A DNA stretch of 47,524 nucleotides from UBA10161 sp038891035 (lineage in GTDB: Archaea > Micrarchaeota > Micrarchaeia > Anstonellales > Anstonellaceae): the NCBI GenBank assembly GCA_038891035.1, contig JAWAEW010000008.1, positions 1-47,524 on the forward strand, in the 5' to 3' direction. A program made the position numbers and the translations under genes. The notes under the pieces are model-generated. The model saw nothing but the letters and a program-made list of their open reading frames with translations, ran no database searches and was not told where the DNA came from. Below are positions 33,055-42,015 of this stretch, piece after piece (within the stretch, counting starts at the first letter, position 1; the number at the start of each line of letters is the position of its first letter).

Positions 33055-34113
33055 ATGGGTTGGGCCTTCTTGCTTTTGGCGGTGGCTTTGCTTCTTTCGG
33101 GATGTATATCTTTTGCAGAAGAAAAAAAGGAGGCGACGGTGCCTTTGACTTCGCCCACGTCTGTTCAGCCGTCAGAACAGGAAAACAAGACCAACCAGAC
33201 TGCTGAGATGCCAGAGATCAAAAAAAACAAGACAGTCGTAAAGCCTATAGAGAAGCCTGACCCTTTTGCCTCTTTCCCTTTGCGGAACCTTTCAGATAAG
33301 ATAGATGACGGCTCATTCAGGATTCATGATATGCCTGGTTCGCCGCTGAACATGTATGTAATAGATGCGGAAGGAGGAGATGCTGTCCTAATAAATAAAG
33401 GAGAGTTTTATATGCTAATAGATGCCGGCCACCCCAAAGTAGTTGATTTTCTAAAGGGCATGAATATAGAGAAAATTCATGTACTTGTATTAAGTAGGAA
33501 AGCACCTGAATCAATAGAAGGGGCAGAGCGCCTTTTAGAAGAGATTGAAGTGGAGGAGATATGGGAAAACAATGTTCAATATAGCCCAAGCAGTGTTGCC
33601 CTTGTGCAGCAGGATAATACTTACGAGAGGATTCTTGAAAATGCGAAAATGAGTGGGATTGTGATAAAGCATCCTCAGGCTGGGGATAGGCTCACTGTAA
33701 GTGGGATGGAAATTTTAGTGCTTAATCCTCAGCCACAACGATCAAAAGGCAATCCGGATGTGGATTCTATAGTATTGAAAGTTTCGTTTAATAATTTCTG
33801 TGCCTTACTTTTGCATTCAACCATCCAAGAGACCGAAAACGCTCTGACGAAGCTAGGTGAAGATATTTTTTGTCCAGTTGCCACTTATTTCAAGCACGGC
33901 GAGGCAAGATCTTGGCCTCCTTTGCTTCTTGAGAAAAATCCGCCTCAGCAGGTAATAATTTCTGCAGGAAAGGATAACCCTTCCTTGCCTTCTCCAACCA
34001 CACTTGAAATACTGAGAATCAAAGGTATAAAGGTATGGCGGACAGATAAGGATGGTACAATAAGAGTTTATTCTGATGGCTATTCTCCTTACAGCATCGA
34101 AAAAGCAGGATAA
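33055..34113 (+). CDS. Exported lipoprotein with a degenerate metallo-beta-lactamase (ComEC C-terminal-like) fold
   Basis: 352 aa. The signal ends in LLLSGC (Cys17), followed by a Thr/Ser/Pro/Lys linker to ~75. The rest matches the layout of the ComEC/Rec2 C-terminal beta-lactamase domain: NMYVIDAEGGDAVLINKGEFYMLIDAG, then where active proteins have 'THpHaDH' it reads LSRKAPESIEGAERLLEE, and where they have 'l.tGD...E' it reads LLLHSTIQETENALTKLG. All histidine/aspartate metal ligands are therefore missing, so it should not be a working hydrolase; binding nucleic acid or another ligand at the surface is possible. Gap to glnA is 39 bp. Confidence 0.75.
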   Translation: MGWAFLLLAVALLLSGCISFAEEKKEATVPLTSPTSVQPSEQENKTNQTAEMPEIKKNKTVVKPIEKPDPFASFPLRNLSDKIDDGSFRIHDMPGSPLNMYVIDAEGGDAVLINKGEFYMLIDAGHPKVVDFLKGMNIEKIHVLVLSRKAPESIEGAERLLEEIEVEEIWENNVQYSPSSVALVQQDNTYERILENAKMSGIVIKHPQAGDRLTVSGMEILVLNPQPQRSKGNPDVDSIVLKVSFNNFCALLLHSTIQETENALTKLGEDIFCPVATYFKHGEARSWPPLLLEKNPPQQVIISAGKDNPSLPSPTTLEILRIKGIKVWRTDKDGTIRVYSDGYSPYSIEKAG

Positions 34114-34119
34114 GAGTAG

Positions 34120-37100
34120 TTAGGCTTTTTTTGAATGCGCAACCTGGGCAGAAGAGGTAAGCTGCACCCCGACAATTTTTGAGCCTTCTTCTGTGCGCGT
34201 GACACCGAGGACAACATCTGCATAAGAAAGCAGGGTATCGTTGTGGGTGACTACGATGAATTGGGTATTTGACGAAAGCTGCCTTAGAAGCTCGGCAAGC
34301 TTCTTTGAGTTTTCTTTATCAAGAGCGGCATCCGCTTCATCAAGTATGTAAAACGGAGCTGCCTTGTACATTTGGATTGAAAAGATAAAAAGAAGCGCAA
34401 GCAATGATTTTTCGCCACCTGACATTGAATCCAGGTATTTCTCATGATTGCCCTCTCTGACTTTTATGTAAAGTCCAGATTCGAATGGATTAGTAGTGTT
34501 TTCCAAAATAAGGGACCCCTCCCCTTTGAAAATGTAGGAGAAAATCTTTTTGAAGTTTGAATTTATTGATGCGAATGTGGAAAGGAAAATCGAGCGCTTT
34601 TTTGCTTCTATTTCATCAATCATACTGAAAACTGCGTTCTTTTCAGCATTAAGTGAAGCCACGCGGGTCTTAATCTCCTCTATTTCTGCTTTTTTCTGCT
34701 CATATAGCTGCGGTGCCTTAAGATTGACCGAGGGCAAGGAGTTCATTATTTCCTCGCTTTTTTTCATTAGGGCTTCCAGTTCTTGGCGTGAAGCATCAAT
34801 TGTTTGAATTCCTGTAAACTCCTCTAGCGCTGCTTTGAGATCTACAAGTCGAGTCTCGATAGTTTGCCTGCGGATTTCAAGTTCCATAGATTCTTTTGAC
34901 TTTTTGTCCATTTCGGCCTTTAGTTTTCCTGCCTGCTGTGCAATTTCTGTAGCTTGGTCCTCTATTTCCTTCAGCTTAGCCATCAGTTTGCTATTTGCTG
35001 CACTCATCTCGGAAAGCTTGGCCTCAATTTCTTTCAGCAGCTTCATTTTCTCTTGTATTTCTGCCTCAAGGCGTGCAATTGAATTTTGGCATTCTGAAAG
35101 CTGCTTTTTGGTTTCTTCTTTTCGCGAAAGAAGCTCTGCTTCAGACTTTGCGGCCTTTTCACGCTCCTGCATTTTTGCTTGAAGTTGAGCCTGAAGCGAG
35201 GAGCGTAGCGAATGAAGCTCGCGCAGTTTTTTGTTTGCTTCAGAATCTTCTTTTTTGATTTTTTCCTGCTCTTGCTGCAAAGTTGCCTTAAGCAAGCTAT
35301 GCTGTTTTGCTAGCAAAGCAATCTTTTCATCGATGGATTTTATGGTTTGCTTGTGCTGCGAGATCTCTTTTTCTGCGGAATTAAGTTCAGATTCTGTCTG
35401 TAAAATTGCTGCTTCTATTTTCTTTTTGCTTTCCTTCTTTTCCTGTGCGTTTTTCATTTCAATTTCTATGCCCTTTAGCTTTATTTCTGCTTCTGCCTTC
35501 TGCTTGCGAAGCAAGCTCATTTCTTCCCTTATTGAATAAAGCCGTGCAAATAGTGCATCCTTTTGCTTCTTGAGCTCTTCTGCTTCCGCCTCTGCTTTCT
35601 CTAGGGCAGACTTTGACATGTATGATGGCCTGGTGAAGCCGCCGCTTATTGTCCCAGAGCGCTCGAAGAGCTCACCGTCCAGTGTTACCATACGATATTT
35701 GCCGTAGCCAAATTTCTTTGCGTTTTCAGCCTTATCGAAAAGCAAGGTATCTCCAAATACATAATTTATCACAGGTTCAAATGAAGGGTCATATTGGATG
35801 AAATCGGCCAGCCGCCCCAACAGGCCAGCCTGCTTTGCAGGGACCTCTTCCTGCTTAGTTTGAGGCAGGCTTAATGGGATAAATGTGCATCTGCCTGCTT
35901 TGCTTTCTTTGAGTTTTTCTATAACTTTGAGAGCAGTAGAGGGTGTATCCACCACTATATAGGAAAGTCTTTGACCAGCTGCTGCCTCAACTGCAAGCAC
36001 GTATTTGGCATCACATGATATCAGCGAGGAAACTTGGCCGAAAATACCTTTTGCACCGCTTTGCTTAAGTTCTTCGATTAATTTGAGAGCAGATGAAAAA
36101 TGCATTGGAGCAATTGAAGCCCTCAGAGTTGCAACTTTATCCTTTGCTGCAAAAAGCTGCTTTTCAAGCTCAGGCAAAGAATGGTTGATCTTCTTTTCAG
36201 ACTCAAAAAGAGAATCTAGCTTTTCCTGAAGCGCTGCAATTTCTTTTCTGTAAATTTCTGCTTCGCCAGAAAGTTTGTCTTCGGAAAAAGACCCAAGGGC
36301 AGCAGAAAGCCTTTCTTTCTCCTGCTTCTTCATGAAAAGCATCTTTTCTGCACTTGCAAGCAGGGCCTCGGATGAGGCTTTTTGCTCCTTGAGAGAAACG
36401 ATTTGGGCTGAGATTGATTCCAATTCCTGTGTTATTTGGTTTGTCTGGCTTAAAGATGCGCCACCATAGGATTCCCATTTTGCTATTTCTTTTTCTACTT
36501 CTGCAAGCTTCTTTTCTATTTCTTGGAACTGCAAGAGTAATTCTTTCTGGAATTTTCTGCACGAATCGATTTGCTTTAGGATCTCTTCATTTGCCAACTG
36601 CAGCCTTTTTTCTTCCTTTTGGTGGGCCGATAAAGTTGCAGAATCCGCACCTATTTGTTCCTTTAGATCTGCTATTTGGTCCAATGCCGTCTCGCGGCTT
36701 GCACTAGATGCAATTTTTTCGGTAATAGATTTTTTTTGCAAAGTAAGCTCATTGAGCCTGGAAGATAGCACTGCAATCTGATGCTCCAGCTCTGCAACTT
36801 GAGCAGAAACCTCCGAATGCTTTTGAATTATTTCTGAATGTTGTTTGTTCAGCTTAGAATATTCTGCGGACACTAATGACGCCTTTGCTTTGCGGAAGTT
36901 TTCCTGAGCTTCAAGAAAGGAGATTGCTTCTGCTTTCTGCTTTTCAAGCTCAGAAAGTGCAATTTGCCTTTCGCCAAGAACCAAGTTCGCCTCGTTTATC
37001 TTTTCATCTACTTTTGCAAGCTCAGAGAGAGCTTCTTGCTTTTTTGCATCATATTCTGAAATACCGGCGATGCTGTCTATTATTTGGCGGCGTTCTTTGG

Positions 37101-37527
37101 CAGACATTTCAATTATCCTTTCGACCTGACCTTGAGCAATTATGTTGTGGGTACCGCTCTCCAAACCATATTGGCGCAGCTCTTCCAGCACTAGCATCCT
37201 TGTGGAGCGCCTGCCGTTGATTTTGTATTGGGTTTTGACATCTTTCCCATCTACTTTTATTGCCCTTTTGACTTCATATTGCTTTTCTCCGTCTATAAAA
37301 AGAGTGACTTCGCCAAAGCTACAAGAGGTGTTGATTAAGTCTGAAACTTTTTTTGCCCGAAGTGCTTTGAGGCTGCTTTCGCCCAAAGCAAATCTGATTC
37401 CATCAGTAATATTGCTTTTTCCGCTGCCATTTGGACCTGCAAGGCAAACGAAGCCTTTAGGAAAAGAAGCTTCTGCACGGCGAAAGGATTTGAAACCTCT
37501 GAACTTCAAACCCTTAATGTAAACCAT
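34120..37527 (-). CDS. smc: Chromosome segregation ATPase SMC
   Basis: 1135-aa SMC. N-terminal head with Walker A GPNGSGKSNI (31-40), a first coiled coil (~170-480), the hinge around 490-640 (with AVEAAAGQRLSYIVV and a glycine-rich RSGTISGGFTRPS), the returning coiled coil, and the C-terminal head with signature SMSGGEKSLLALL (~1036) and Walker B FYILDEADAALD plus the VTHND histidine. It forms dimers that organise and separate chromosomes, normally with ScpA and ScpB, neither of which is visible next to it. Upstream on the minus strand, TTTAAATTATAA (complement of ~37592-37603) is a likely TATA box. Confidence 0.97.
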   Translation of the reverse strand: MVYIKGLKFRGFKSFRRAEASFPKGFVCLAGPNGSGKSNITDGIRFALGESSLKALRAKKVSDLINTSCSFGEVTLFIDGEKQYEVKRAIKVDGKDVKTQYKINGRRSTRMLVLEELRQYGLESGTHNIIAQGQVERIIEMSAKERRQIIDSIAGISEYDAKKQEALSELAKVDEKINEANLVLGERQIALSELEKQKAEAISFLEAQENFRKAKASLVSAEYSKLNKQHSEIIQKHSEVSAQVAELEHQIAVLSSRLNELTLQKKSITEKIASSASRETALDQIADLKEQIGADSATLSAHQKEEKRLQLANEEILKQIDSCRKFQKELLLQFQEIEKKLAEVEKEIAKWESYGGASLSQTNQITQELESISAQIVSLKEQKASSEALLASAEKMLFMKKQEKERLSAALGSFSEDKLSGEAEIYRKEIAALQEKLDSLFESEKKINHSLPELEKQLFAAKDKVATLRASIAPMHFSSALKLIEELKQSGAKGIFGQVSSLISCDAKYVLAVEAAAGQRLSYIVVDTPSTALKVIEKLKESKAGRCTFIPLSLPQTKQEEVPAKQAGLLGRLADFIQYDPSFEPVINYVFGDTLLFDKAENAKKFGYGKYRMVTLDGELFERSGTISGGFTRPSYMSKSALEKAEAEAEELKKQKDALFARLYSIREEMSLLRKQKAEAEIKLKGIEIEMKNAQEKKESKKKIEAAILQTESELNSAEKEISQHKQTIKSIDEKIALLAKQHSLLKATLQQEQEKIKKEDSEANKKLRELHSLRSSLQAQLQAKMQEREKAAKSEAELLSRKEETKKQLSECQNSIARLEAEIQEKMKLLKEIEAKLSEMSAANSKLMAKLKEIEDQATEIAQQAGKLKAEMDKKSKESMELEIRRQTIETRLVDLKAALEEFTGIQTIDASRQELEALMKKSEEIMNSLPSVNLKAPQLYEQKKAEIEEIKTRVASLNAEKNAVFSMIDEIEAKKRSIFLSTFASINSNFKKIFSYIFKGEGSLILENTTNPFESGLYIKVREGNHEKYLDSMSGGEKSLLALLFIFSIQMYKAAPFYILDEADAALDKENSKKLAELLRQLSSNTQFIVVTHNDTLLSYADVVLGVTRTEEGSKIVGVQLTSSAQVAHSKKA

Positions 37528-37624
37528 AGCGATTGCCTTTGGTTGGCAGCCTTTGGTCGCCTATGAGCTGCTTTGGTGAAAATACTGCATTATAATTTAA
37601 AATCCTGATGCAGACCTCTTCTTT
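37528..37624. promoter_or_regulatory. smc upstream region with a repeated GCCTTTGGT motif
   Basis: Between smc and the pilin-like gene. It contains GCCTTTGGT twice (about 37537-37560) and a leftward TATA-like TTTAAATTATAA (~37592-37603), about 65 nt from the smc start. The repeats fall between the expected transcription start and the coding region. No RNA gene is seen. Confidence 0.35.
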
Positions 37625-38134
37625 TTAGCCTCTTTCCACTGATGCAGAAATCCTTCCTGAGGCTAGGTAAGGTCCCATGCATACGCCTGAATTGCAATTA
37701 TGATAGGCAAAACTGACAAAGATGGTGCGAAACTCTTGTGGCTGAGGCTGAAGAGGACCTGAGAAATTCTGCGAGAAATTGGCTGCTATACCAGAAGAAA
37801 GGAAAATCGGATTAGGCAGGTTACCGCTTACTTGCCTTCTTCCTTCGTGCCCTATGTTTGTTATAGTATAGTTCACTTCAGTAATGTTGATTGGGAAGCC
37901 TAAGTTGTTTGAAATCCTGAAAAGAAGCACAGTTTGGCCTGCTGATGAATCCTGATAAAGCATAAAAGAATGGCAAGGAAGGCCCGGCTGAAAAACACAT
38001 TCCTGGGAGGAAAAGTTCCCTATTGAAAATGCTCCGGAAGAGACCAAGATAGCAATTACAAAAAGAAGCAGAAGAAGTGCCCACCCATAGGTAACTAAGT
38101 ATTCCATCATTACTTGGCCTTTGAATTGGATCAT
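37625..38134 (-). CDS. Pilin-like protein with class III signal sequence
   Basis: 169 aa from the ATG at 38134. The N-terminus MIQFKGQVMMEYLVTYGWA is the archaeal type IV pilin signature: a short positively charged leader ending near KG, Gln at +1, conserved Glu at +5, then a hydrophobic helix (LLLLLFVIAILVSSG). The cut would be made by a prepilin peptidase after the glycine. The outside part is beta-rich with cysteines and N-glycosylation-type sites. The frame runs up to 38254, but that would overlap the next gene. No pilus ATPase or platform gene is nearby, so it may be a minor or stand-alone pilin. Confidence 0.85.
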   Translation of the reverse strand: MIQFKGQVMMEYLVTYGWALLLLLFVIAILVSSGAFSIGNFSSQECVFQPGLPCHSFMLYQDSSAGQTVLLFRISNNLGFPINITEVNYTITNIGHEGRRQVSGNLPNPIFLSSGIAANFSQNFSGPLQPQPQEFRTIFVSFAYHNCNSGVCMGPYLASGRISASVERG

Positions 38135-38165
38135 TAACCCACCGATAGTAGATTTGCTTGTAGGA

Positions 38166-38474
38166 TTATAATTTTTTGCGGGCATTCTGAAGAGCAAGGA
38201 GGTGGGTGTCAGACATGCCAAAATAATAATAATACTTGTTGCCTGCTGGGTCAAACACCTCTAGTTCTACTCCTACTTTGCCTAAAGGCAGCTCACCACT
38301 TTTTTCAAGCAAAGTAATATACCTAAAAGGAGCTTTGACCGTATTTCCGTCCGCTTCAATTATTATCCCGTCTTCACAAAGTATAATTTGGCCAGACACA
38401 TCTATTCCATTAGAATAGACCGGGATTCTGCCTTTTATTTCACCAAGCATTTCATCTTTCTTTGCAGCAGGCAT
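38166..38474 (-). CDS. Small conserved-looking protein, unknown function
   Basis: 102 aa, soluble, no signal peptide. The pattern of short strands (GRIPVYSNGIDVSGQIILCEDGIIIEA, APFRYITLLEKSG, VGVELEVFDPAGNKYYYYF) with a final helix (DTHLLALQNARKKL) looks like a PH-like or split-barrel fold. GGTGAT lies 3 nt before the ATG, a strong ribosome-binding site. It sits 31 bp before the pilin-like gene on the same strand, so the two are probably one unit. A taxis- or pilus-associated adaptor role is a guess. Confidence 0.7.
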   Translation of the reverse strand: MPAAKKDEMLGEIKGRIPVYSNGIDVSGQIILCEDGIIIEADGNTVKAPFRYITLLEKSGELPLGKVGVELEVFDPAGNKYYYYFGMSDTHLLALQNARKKL

Positions 38475-38519
38475 AACATCACCTTTGGAATTTTAAAAAC
38501 AACCTTTAAAATTGGCTGC

Positions 38520-39494
38520 CTATCGTGTGCTTGAAGCATATGCTGCAAGAGTAGTTTGTACGCCTCCTTCCAGCATGGATTTTGCATGAGCCTCTATTCC
38601 AAGCCTTCGAAGATGTCTGGCTGCTTCTACATCAGATGCGTTTGCACATATCACCCTTTTTGCTCCTGACTGGTAGATGTAGCGCATGGTGTCGCGAAAA
38701 TCTGCATGGTCGGAGAGTGGGAAGGCCTCATCGGTAGGAAAACGACTAAATGCTGCCCAGCCGCTGACTGCAGCGGTCTTTATCTCCATGCCAAAGGCTT
38801 CGGAAAGCCTTGCACCAAAAGAGAAATTCACCATATGAAGTGGCATGATGGCAACGAAGGCCGACTTCATTGCTTCTTCCGCTTGGCTGCTTCCTGCTTC
38901 AATCCAGTCAAGCTTTATGCCTGTTTTTTTGTAAATTTGGCAAAAATGTGAAGCTTGCTGTGAGACTATTGGTGAAACGTTGCATTCTTCATTGAGAAGC
39001 TTGACTAATTCTTGGGTTTTTCCGCGAACATACGCACCAAAAATGATTATTTTGGATTCGTTTTCTTTAACGAAGCGCACCAGTCTTTTGACGGTCTGTT
39101 GCCTTGAGGGAAGCTGCAGGTGAGGAAGAGCATATGTAGAATCGATCATTAAAGTGTCGCACTCCAATATTTTGGCAGGCTCAACTGTGTAGCTTTGATG
39201 AAGTGAAAAATCACCAGTATAAACAAAAACTTCACCATCCAGCTGCGCCTTTATCTGCCTTGCCCCAAGCATATGACCTGCTTGGTGCAAAGACACGCCC
39301 TTGGGCAGGGGAAATGAAGTATTGGGGGGTTGCCCTAAAAGAAGAAAGGTTTCTTCAGATGCTATGATTTTTCTTCCTTTGAAAAAGGCCTTAGTGTGGT
39401 CTGTGTGAGCATGAGAAACAAAACATACCTCTGACCTATCATCATCTAATGAAATTTGGATGCCATCAATTGAAATTCTACTTGAAATGCCCAT
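38520..39494 (-). CDS. Metallo-beta-lactamase-fold RNase/exonuclease-like protein (beta-CASP-like)
   Basis: 324 aa from ATG 39494. The active motifs are intact: SHAHTDH (His28, His30, Asp32, His33), the second metal histidine in HQAGHMLGA, YTGDFS, and a distal SDHADF near the C-terminus. This arrangement, with an inserted helical/beta domain (~140-260), resembles archaeal 'exonuclease of the beta-lactamase fold involved in RNA processing' and Ysh1/Int11-type proteins, but it lacks the N-terminal KH domains of full archaeal CPSF homologues. The frame opens at 39587, which would add a hydrophobic stretch and overlap the upstream gene; cytoplasmic homologues start at the strand ISSRISIDGIQI, so I use 39494. 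Confidence 0.85.
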   Translation of the reverse strand: MGISSRISIDGIQISLDDDRSEVCFVSHAHTDHTKAFFKGRKIIASEETFLLLGQPPNTSFPLPKGVSLHQAGHMLGARQIKAQLDGEVFVYTGDFSLHQSYTVEPAKILECDTLMIDSTYALPHLQLPSRQQTVKRLVRFVKENESKIIIFGAYVRGKTQELVKLLNEECNVSPIVSQQASHFCQIYKKTGIKLDWIEAGSSQAEEAMKSAFVAIMPLHMVNFSFGARLSEAFGMEIKTAAVSGWAAFSRFPTDEAFPLSDHADFRDTMRYIYQSGAKRVICANASDVEAARHLRRLGIEAHAKSMLEGGVQTTLAAYASSTR

Positions 39495-39540
39495 CCAACC
39501 AAGCAAAACGAATGAAAAAAATAAAAAAGTAAAGCAAGTG

Positions 39541-40038
39541 CTACTCCTCGTTTGAATGGCTTGAGAGCTCTTTTTCCAGCTTGTCAAGCTGCCTGCTCAC
39601 TCTTTCCATGGTTTGCCTTATGCCTGCGATTTCAAATTTTATGCTTTGAAGATATACTTTATCGAGTACTATTTGCGGCTTGGGTAAAGTCACTTCTTTT
39701 GGTGGAGTTGGAGAAATTTCATCTTTTATCATATTTACAGTCTCCTCCACTTTGCGCGGAATCTCGAAATTAAACGAAGGAGAAGGTGGCTCTTGTTGAG
39801 GGAAATTAGAGGATGCTTGGGCTTTTTGTTCTTGGGCGGCTTCCTTTTTTTGCTGCGCTTTTAGCAGTGCCCTTGCAGCCTTGACCCACTTTTTGACGTT
39901 TGCGAATGAAGCGAACTTGTTTGTCTTGGTTGCCGAATAGACTGCTTCTCGAATCTCGGCTAGCTTTTCTTGATTTATAGGTTGCCCCTCATATTGACGA
40001 AGCTTCTTTGCAACGATTTTGATTATTTTTTCATCCAT
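39541..40038 (-). CDS. Unknown protein with basic N-terminal domain and C-terminal coiled coil
   Basis: 165 aa from ATG 40038, chosen because GGGTGAT ends 4 nt before it (the frame opens at 40083). Residues 1-~75 are a small basic helical domain (IIKIVAKKLRQYEG, FANVKKWVKAARALLKAQ), the middle is Pro/Gln/Ser-rich and probably disordered, and the last ~50 residues form a coiled coil (IRQTMERVSRQLDKLEKEL). I do not recognise a family. The layout suits an oligomeric nucleic-acid-binding or adaptor protein. It lies between two nuclease genes on the same strand. Confidence 0.65.
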   Translation of the reverse strand: MDEKIIKIVAKKLRQYEGQPINQEKLAEIREAVYSATKTNKFASFANVKKWVKAARALLKAQQKKEAAQEQKAQASSNFPQQEPPSPSFNFEIPRKVEETVNMIKDEISPTPPKEVTLPKPQIVLDKVYLQSIKFEIAGIRQTMERVSRQLDKLEKELSSHSNEE

Positions 40039-40117
40039 GTCCATCACCCATTTTTCAAGCCTGAAGGCAAGAAGAGGCAACATATATGTAAGCGTAAATT
40101 GTTATAAAACATCCGTG

Positions 40118-40768
40118 CTATTCCTTGAAGCGAGTGGTGAAAAGTTGGCGAAGCAACTTGGCTTTTTTTGGCCCTAGCTTGTCTACTTGTTGTAGCTCGC
40201 TTTCAGGTGCAGTTGCAATATTTTCAATAGTATCAAAATAGTTCAAAAGCTCTCTTGCAAGCTTAGGACCTATCCCAGGCAAGGATTCTATTACTGCAAG
40301 CTGCTTTTGCGCAATTGTGGGAGCTTTCTTTTTTGCAGTTACAGGAGGAAGCTCTTTTCTTGCAAATTGCTCATGGCAGGCAAGAGCAAACAAAAGCTCT
40401 GAGGTTGAGGCGGGGGACGAAGTAAAAAACAAAGAACAGCCAAAGTCAGAAATCAGTGAAGCGTAGGCCCCAAGAAGTGCATTTTTAGAGAGGCGCTGTT
40501 GATCAGAAGAGAGGCCTTCCACAATAACTACCACCCTTGGAATTAAGCTGCAAAGAGAGGCTATTTGAGAAAAGAGGCGGCCATCCACTATTGAAGCCTC
40601 AAAGTCCTGCCTTGTTTTTCTTTCAACAACCAGCCTTTCTGACAATTGGTAATCGCCCAACGGAAGAGAAACTATTTGGATGTCGGCTCCTGCTGCTTCA
40701 AGTGAATCGCAGATATATTCTGGTTCGCGCACATCAACCATGATTTTTGGCGACTGCCTCTGCTGCAT
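40118..40768 (-). CDS. XPF/ERCC4-type structure-specific endonuclease
   Basis: 216 aa. Residues ~8-140 are the ERCC4 nuclease domain with VDVRE (Asp12), GDY (38-40) and the catalytic VERKTRQD (48-55), followed by GRLFSQ. Residues ~155-215 are a tandem helix-hairpin-helix domain (ESLPGIGPKLARELL; VDKLGPKKAKLLRQLF). This short form, without the helicase part of Hef, resembles the crenarchaeal XPF that cuts 3'-flaps and branched DNA as a dimer with PCNA. A canonical PCNA-binding motif is not obvious at its C-terminus. Confidence 0.95.
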   Translation of the reverse strand: MQQRQSPKIMVDVREPEYICDSLEAAGADIQIVSLPLGDYQLSERLVVERKTRQDFEASIVDGRLFSQIASLCSLIPRVVVIVEGLSSDQQRLSKNALLGAYASLISDFGCSLFFTSSPASTSELLFALACHEQFARKELPPVTAKKKAPTIAQKQLAVIESLPGIGPKLARELLNYFDTIENIATAPESELQQVDKLGPKKAKLLRQLFTTRFKE

Positions 40769-40806
40769 ACGAACCGCAAAAAAAGAAAGCAGGAAACTTA
40801 AAATTG

Positions 40807-41799
40807 TTATCTTAAAGCAAGGAGATTAATCCGGAAGAAGTCTAGATTGTATTTGAGAAAATCGAACGGAACGGCATTTTTCGCATAATCAAGCTCAAAG
40901 AACAGAAAATGGCGCCCTTGGACTTTGAATTTGGTGTCGGTTGCAAGTCTTATCATAAGGCGCGAAAATGAAGCAAAGTCGTTGAAGTAATCTTTGTAAA
41001 AAAGCACTACGTTTTCACCGTGTTCCTCTAATCTATCAGCCCCATAAAGAGAGACGAAATTTGAAACCTGTGCATGTATGGCAGCTGCAAGAATCAGGGC
41101 CGCATAAGCAGAAGCTTTTCTTTTTGATTCGAAAGTTTGTGGCAGTAGCTCAATATACCGAACGACTTTGTGCAAATTGAGCCCATCTATTTCAAAAAAA
41201 ACACTATGCTCATTTGCAAGATAATAATTCAGAGGAGATAAGGAATGTATAATGCCGGCTTTTGAAATTTCAAATACAAAAGGAAAGGTGAGGTATTGTC
41301 TTTCTATTTTATCCATTGACAGAAAGGATTTGCGGCGCTTTCGTTCAGCTAAAGGATCATGCTTTTTTGTTGATTTGGTTTTTCTTTTGATGGCGTTATT
41401 TTCAAATGGAAACTCCAGATACATCAGAGAGTTAAGAATGCCGTCTTGGCAAAAAAATCGCAAAGCATGAGGTTTAGGAAAGTATGCCTCAAATAAAGTT
41501 GCCGCAAGCTTCAAAGAGTAATACTGAAGAATCTGGCCATGAACAGAATCAGATGTTGCTATTGCTCTGGACAAATACCCATTCTGCTCTTGGAAAAAAA
41601 ATGCGCTAGGAAGAGTTAGCGGTGTGCGCCTTTGGTTAAGCTCCATCTTTTTTTCTACTAAGACTTCTTTGCCAAAAAAAGGATTTCTAAGCAAGACCTT
41701 GGATATTGTAACTTCCGGAGTTGAAAAAAGATGACTTCTTTTTTCTATTCTCAATTGGTTGGCGTTGCCAAATTGCGCAACTTGTGTATCAATACTCAT
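40807..41799 (-). CDS. Unknown soluble protein
   Basis: 330 aa from ATG 41799, preceded by GAGGGAT; the frame opens at a TTG 12 bp earlier. No signal peptide or membrane helices. The protein is rich in Phe, Tyr and Leu, with a very basic loop (~140-165: IKRKTKSTKKHDPL, ERKRRKS) that could touch nucleic acid. I recognise no family or catalytic motif. It is the first gene of a leftward run leading into XPF and the beta-CASP-like nuclease, and is divergent from the winged-helix gene across a 200-bp regulatory region. Confidence 0.65.
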   Translation of the reverse strand: MSIDTQVAQFGNANQLRIEKRSHLFSTPEVTISKVLLRNPFFGKEVLVEKKMELNQRRTPLTLPSAFFFQEQNGYLSRAIATSDSVHGQILQYYSLKLAATLFEAYFPKPHALRFFCQDGILNSLMYLEFPFENNAIKRKTKSTKKHDPLAERKRRKSFLSMDKIERQYLTFPFVFEISKAGIIHSLSPLNYYLANEHSVFFEIDGLNLHKVVRYIELLPQTFESKRKASAYAALILAAAIHAQVSNFVSLYGADRLEEHGENVVLFYKDYFNDFASFSRLMIRLATDTKFKVQGRHFLFFELDYAKNAVPFDFLKYNLDFFRINLLALR

Positions 41800-41937
41800 A
41801 TAATCCCTCAAATGTCATAAAATATGTAAATTCATGTTTAAAAATATTTAGCAGATTGGATTTATTATAATTTTCATGGTAAAAAATTGTATAAAATGTA
41901 AAAAATTTTTACTTAATTTTCGTCGGATAATCATAAA

Positions 41938-41947
41938 GATTTAAATA
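41938..41947 (+). promoter_or_regulatory. TATA box of the winged-helix gene
   Basis: GATTTAAATA is a good archaeal TATA element about 70-78 nt before the ATG at 42016. The transcription start should be near 41970, inside the three phased repeats described next. A second AT-rich stretch around 41835-41860 (GTTTAAAAATATTTA) may serve the leftward gene. Confidence 0.55.
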
Positions 41948-41964
41948 ACTTATCAAGATTAAAT

Positions 41965-41993
41965 CATGACAGTTGCATGACACTTGCATGACA
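41965..41993 (+). repeat. Three CATGACA repeats at exact 11-bp spacing
   Basis: CATGACA occurs at 41965-41971, 41976-41982 and 41987-41993, each start 11 bp after the last, with TTG preceding the second and third copies. Eleven bases is one helical turn, so all copies face the same side of the DNA. They cover the predicted transcription start of the downstream winged-helix gene, the place where an archaeal repressor would block TFB/RNA polymerase. Confidence 0.75.
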
Positions 41994-42015
41994 AGAATGC
42001 AGCAAGTGTGAGGAT

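Noticed and set aside
34550..36707. Several plus-strand open frames inside smc
   Set aside because: They are complements of coiled-coil coding sequence with Ser/Phe/Cys-rich composition and no start signals.
39495..39587. N-terminal extension of the beta-CASP-like nuclease with a hydrophobic stretch
   Set aside because: It overlaps the upstream gene by 47 bp, and related enzymes are cytoplasmic and begin at the first beta strand of the fold.
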